This document shows positions 60,488 to 64,000 of a DNA stretch of 64,000 nt, piece after piece. The translations under genes were made by a program, and so were the position numbers. Location of the stretch: the NCBI GenBank assembly GCA_032358165.1, contig JAALGY010000054.1, positions 496,001-560,000 of the forward strand, in the 5' to 3' direction. Position 1 is the first letter of the stretch. Every line of letters begins with the position of its first letter. The notes below the pieces were generated by a model that worked only from the letters and a program-made list of their open reading frames with translations, did not search any database and was not told where the DNA came from. Source of the DNA: Diplosphaera chodatii. Taxonomy: Eukaryota > Chlorophyta > Trebouxiophyceae > Prasiolales > Stichococcaceae.

Positions 60488-63400
60488 ATGGCGTACTTCG
60501 ACGAGTACACATGGGTGAGGCGTCCTGTGTTCAACGTGCAAACCTGCTGCCCTCCATGCGCCTGGCCGTGCCGCGGACCTCACGGCAGCCCAAAATCGAC
60601 ACTTTCAGTGCATGCCGCAACCATCACGATCATGAAGGGATGGTTCCGAAGGCTCTGCTCAGACATTGCAACACCACGGTGGCCCGTGTGCGCAGGAAGC
60701 CACACCCCCGAGCATCTCTGCCAGTTTAAGGATCTCCTCCACGTCAGATTTACACCCAAGCTGCCTGCAGCCACACTACTGCTGACTGTTATTCCGCTTG
60801 TCGCAGATCTTCGGCGTCACCGTGGTCCTGGCCTTCATCGCTGCATTCGGCATCGGCGCCAATGATCTGGCCAACAGGTGCGTGCGAACACCCACTGCAG
60901 AGTACATCGCATTGAGGCAATGCGCCTGTGGATGTTAGACTGCGAGTTGATGTGATCATTTGATGTGATCCTAGATACCGTGCACGACCTGAGGGGATGT
61001 GCTACGCAGTTTCGCGACGTCCCTGGGCTCGAAGGCGCTCAGCCTGGGCATGGTGCGCCCCACCCTGCAGCCCTGCCTGTGTGCAGATCGCTCAAGAGCA
61101 GCGCAACGCATTGCCTCGGTTGATTGCACTTCATAACTGGCTGACGAATGAACTTGCACGAACACAATCATTTGCGACCTTGCTGTGTGCAACAGGTGGT
61201 GTGCATTGCCGGCGTGTGCGAGTTCCTGGGCGCCGTACTGCTGGGAGCCAACGTCACGGGCACAATCAAGTGAGCACTGTGTGTGCAGCGTCATCCCACG
61301 AAGGACACGCCAGCCATTGGCTTCTCATGCACACACCTCGTTGACCTGGCATGCACACCGCGGGGGTGTCCGCAGCCGAGCTGTGATCGTGGTGGATGGC
61401 ACCTCGCAGGTCGGGCATCGCAGACATCAACGACTTCATCAACGCGCCGGTGCTGCTGATGTACGGCTTCATGTGCGTCGCCGCCACCGCCGCCATCTGG
61501 GACAACACCGCCACCTACTTCTCGCTGCCGGTGTCCACCACCCACACCACCGGTGCGGGAACTATCACCACAAACATGTGGTGGCTGACCGGAAATCTGC
61601 TCGCGCAGGGCCGCAATGTGCTGCTGTGACCAGGCAGTCGTTGCATCTGCGCGCAGTTGCGGCCTTGCTGATTCCGTCTCTCTGCTATGTAAGCTGACGC
61701 GTTTTGTGGCTTTCAGCTGTATCGCGCACCTGCAGCACTGTGTCGTCTGCTGGTGTTGCCCAACACAGCCACGTCTACAGACACTGATGCACAGCCAGCA
61801 TGCGTCTGCAGTGGGCGCCACGCTGGGCATGGCGCTGGTGCTGCGCGGCAGCGACTCCGTGATCTGGTCCCAGAGCGCCCCCACCTTCCCCTACATCAAG
61901 GGCATGCTGGTCATCTTCCTGTCCTGGGTCTGCTCCCCCATCTCCGCAGGTCAGGCACCGCCACTGCAGACCAGCATGCGATTTCTTCTTTGAAGCGCCG
62001 TCACATCGTGCTCCTGCTTTGCCTAGAGCTGTCGCTTCTCGGTGCTGCCCGCCTGCCTGTACAACCGGCCTGTACGCTCGTGTGCACTTATATTGCGCTG
62101 ACACCCATCATCAGGCATGCCACGCTGATGCTGACACGCTGCCCACCGATGCGCAGCCATCGTGTCCTCCATCCTCTTCATCTCCATCCGCGCCCTGATC
62201 CTGCGCTCTCCCCACGGCTTCATGCGCGCCTTCTGGGTGAGGCAGCGAGCAGCCAGCGGCAGCCGCCCGCCTGCCTGTTGCTGCCCTACCGTGCAGCTCT
62301 GCACTGCTGCACGCCTGGGCACGGAACTTGACAGTGCCACTCCAATCGATGCCCGATGCGCTGGTGTTCTCGGTGTGCAGGCGATGCCCGTCCTGATCGG
62401 CAGCATGATCTGGCTGATTGTCGCCTTCAGTGCGTCCCTGCTCTTGGCCTGCGTCCTGTCCATTGCCTAGCCCTGCGCCCAGATGAAACGATCAACAGAT
62501 ATTGCTTCGATTGTGTGTCGAGGTGCTGTCTGTCTCAACTGCAGTCATCCAGACCGGTACCAAGAACAAGACCTGGGGCGAGTTTGGCGGTATGTTTGCT
62601 GCTCATCAACTTCGTCTTGCAGTCACTGGTCTCGCTAGCGGTTTGACGCCAGTTGCGGCACAGTACTTTGCGTGGGAACCAGCTCTGCATGTGCATGTCT
62701 AACCGACGTCTGCTGTGCAGTTCTGATCATTGATCTGTGCTCCTGCATCCGGCTGCAGATGGCTTCTCTGCGTGGGTCGGCTGCGTCTGCGGTGTGGGAG
62801 TCGCCCTCCTTGTGCTGGCAAGTCTTCCGCTGCTGCTAAATGGATGTTGAGTGCCACTGCCTCGTATCCTGCTTCCACTGGACATGGCGTTAGCTCGCTT
62901 CATGCCCAGCAGTCCTTTGTTGTGATGTCACACTTGCAGTTGCGTGGCTTGCAGAGGCACACAGTGCCCAGTATGTGACGCCCTTCTTACCAATCTCAGT
63001 GCCTTGCTCCACATACCTGCAACGGGCATACACGTGTCTGCAGCAACTGGGAACATGGTTAACTTTGCGTTGTAAGCGCTGTGCAGGTGTTCGTCATGCC
63101 CATCCTGAAGAAGCGCATCAACGTCGCGCATGAGCGGATCGACAAGTGAGCTCCTTTGCTGGGCCCTGACGACACCGCGACCTAAAGCCCTTGCACCTTT
63201 CACATGCCCCAATACAGTTGATCCTGCCATGAGCCAGCACGATATACCTGGGTACCACACTCTTGACAAGTGCATGCTGACGTCCTCAATCACACCTTAC
63301 AAAGGTACATGCCCCTCGATGCCTCTGCCCATGCTCCTCGTGCAGGCTGGCCCAGGAGCACGAGAACCCGGTGGCGCTGCAGGAGGCGCTGCTGGAGATG

Positions 63401-64000
63401 GAGAGCACCTCGGGCCCCACCTACTGGATCTCCTCCAAGATCCCCGCCTCCGTCCACAACAACAAGATTTGGCGCACCATCTTCTGGGTGCGTGTGACCA
63501 CTGCCTGCTGGTCCCCACCTGCCAGGAGCCTGTGCATCAGGGGAGCTCGGGTTCATATGTGCAGCGGGCGAATTGCGCTGCGCCATCACCCTGAGGGCGC
63601 TGCTGCTTGCCCACGCACCCGCGGGACTCTCACACGCTGTGGGCTGTGCGCTGCAGAACTTCTACGTGGACATCCACGCGGTGTCCAAGGTGGAGGGCAG
63701 CGGCACCAAGGTGGTGCACGACCGCGCCGAGGTGTTCGACATCAAGACGGAGGCCATGTTCCGCTACCTGCAGGTGGGCGCATGCAGGGGTGGCGCATGC
63801 TGCATGCATGCTAGATGCTGACAGTGAACCTGCAGTTTGAGGCTCATTGCATGCAGGCATAGCGCAGAGCCTCAAGCTGGCTGCCTGAGGTCCCCTGATG
63901 CCTCTGTGTGCTCGAGTGTACCGCGCCTCCGAAAGTGCAGCTCATGTGGCGTGTGCGCATGCAGGTGTTCTCCGCATGCGCCATGTCCTTCGTGCACGGC
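60488..64000 (+). CDS. PHO4/PiT-family sodium-phosphate symporter C, cut by right edge
   Basis: Exons seen: 60488-60514, 60807-60877, 61010-61052, 61196-61269, 61410-61552, 61812-61949, 62157-62236, 62381-62429, 62545-62589, 62759-62817, 63087-63145, 63346-63487, 63657-63773, 63965 to beyond 64000. Starts MAYFDEYTW, like A. First signature GANDLANS, then FATSLGSKALSLGM; the second begins at the edge (SFVHG). Intron positions differ from A and B. The intron inside GIG|AND is absent and one two codons beyond AND is present, and A's single exon 7 is split into four. The donor after 62817 is GC (GCAAGT), required to join VALLVL to VFVMPILKKR. Protein divergence from A and B is visibly greater (for example MPVLIGSMIWLIVAF, QTGTKNKTWGEFG). 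About the first 370 of 600 residues are in the window. Same expected function, phosphate uptake. Confidence 0.9.

Noticed and set aside
1..64000. CRISPR arrays, bacterial operons, rRNA and tRNA genes
   Set aside because: No regular spacer arrays, no ribosome-binding-site-linked gene strings and no cloverleaf-like segments were seen; all genes are spliced eukaryotic genes.

Overview
The window is nuclear DNA from a green alga. The evidence is GC-rich coding sequence broken by many short (about 80-250 bp) introns with strong (C/T)GCAG acceptors, TGTAA polyadenylation-like signals, and gene families typical of green plants and algae (MKP1-type phosphatase with a gelsolin-like part, DUF1997, XB3-like ankyrin/RING ligase, algal PHO4 transporters). 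I infer a chlorophyte, probably a trebouxiophyte (Chlorella/Coccomyxa-like); the class is a guess. Gene models were built by hand from splice signals and reading-frame continuity. For nine of them the exon lengths sum to an exact multiple of three.

Layout, left to right. 1-667 (-): start of an unrecognised gene running off the left edge. 908-10551 (+): CFAP57-like axonemal WD40/coiled-coil protein, about 29 exons. 10985-13624 (-): type II membrane glycosyltransferase-like protein with an ADSDE motif. ~14298-18354 (+): GT49/LARGE-like glycosyltransferase, head-to-head with the previous gene. 19111-21701 (-): plastid-targeted DUF1997 protein. 22122-22942 (+): small ubiquitin-like-domain protein. 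23688-~29056 (-): ankyrin-repeat RING E3 ligase. 30079-33908 (-): splicing factor PRP3. 34291-37646 (+): MKP1-like dual-specificity phosphatase.

The right-hand 25 kb is the most interesting part. It holds three tandem PHO4/PiT-type sodium-phosphate symporter genes (A 45874-50337, B 54121-59149, C from 60488, cut by the right edge). A and B each have, divergently upstream, a gene for a small secreted basic 8-cysteine protein (minus strand, starts at 41428 and 53078). The two mature proteins are almost identical while their signal-peptide exons differ. A third signal-peptide exon (39101-39190) stands alone. The 1.04 kb head-to-head interval before PHO4-B carries four sites matching GNATATNC, the PHR1/PSR1 phosphate-starvation element. 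I read this as a duplicated phosphate-responsive cassette: a transporter paired with an uncharacterised secreted cysteine-rich protein.

A window-wide peculiarity is the number of GC-AG introns, several of them forced by protein homology or frame (PRP3, MKP1, GT49, PHO4-A, PHO4-C, CFAP57).
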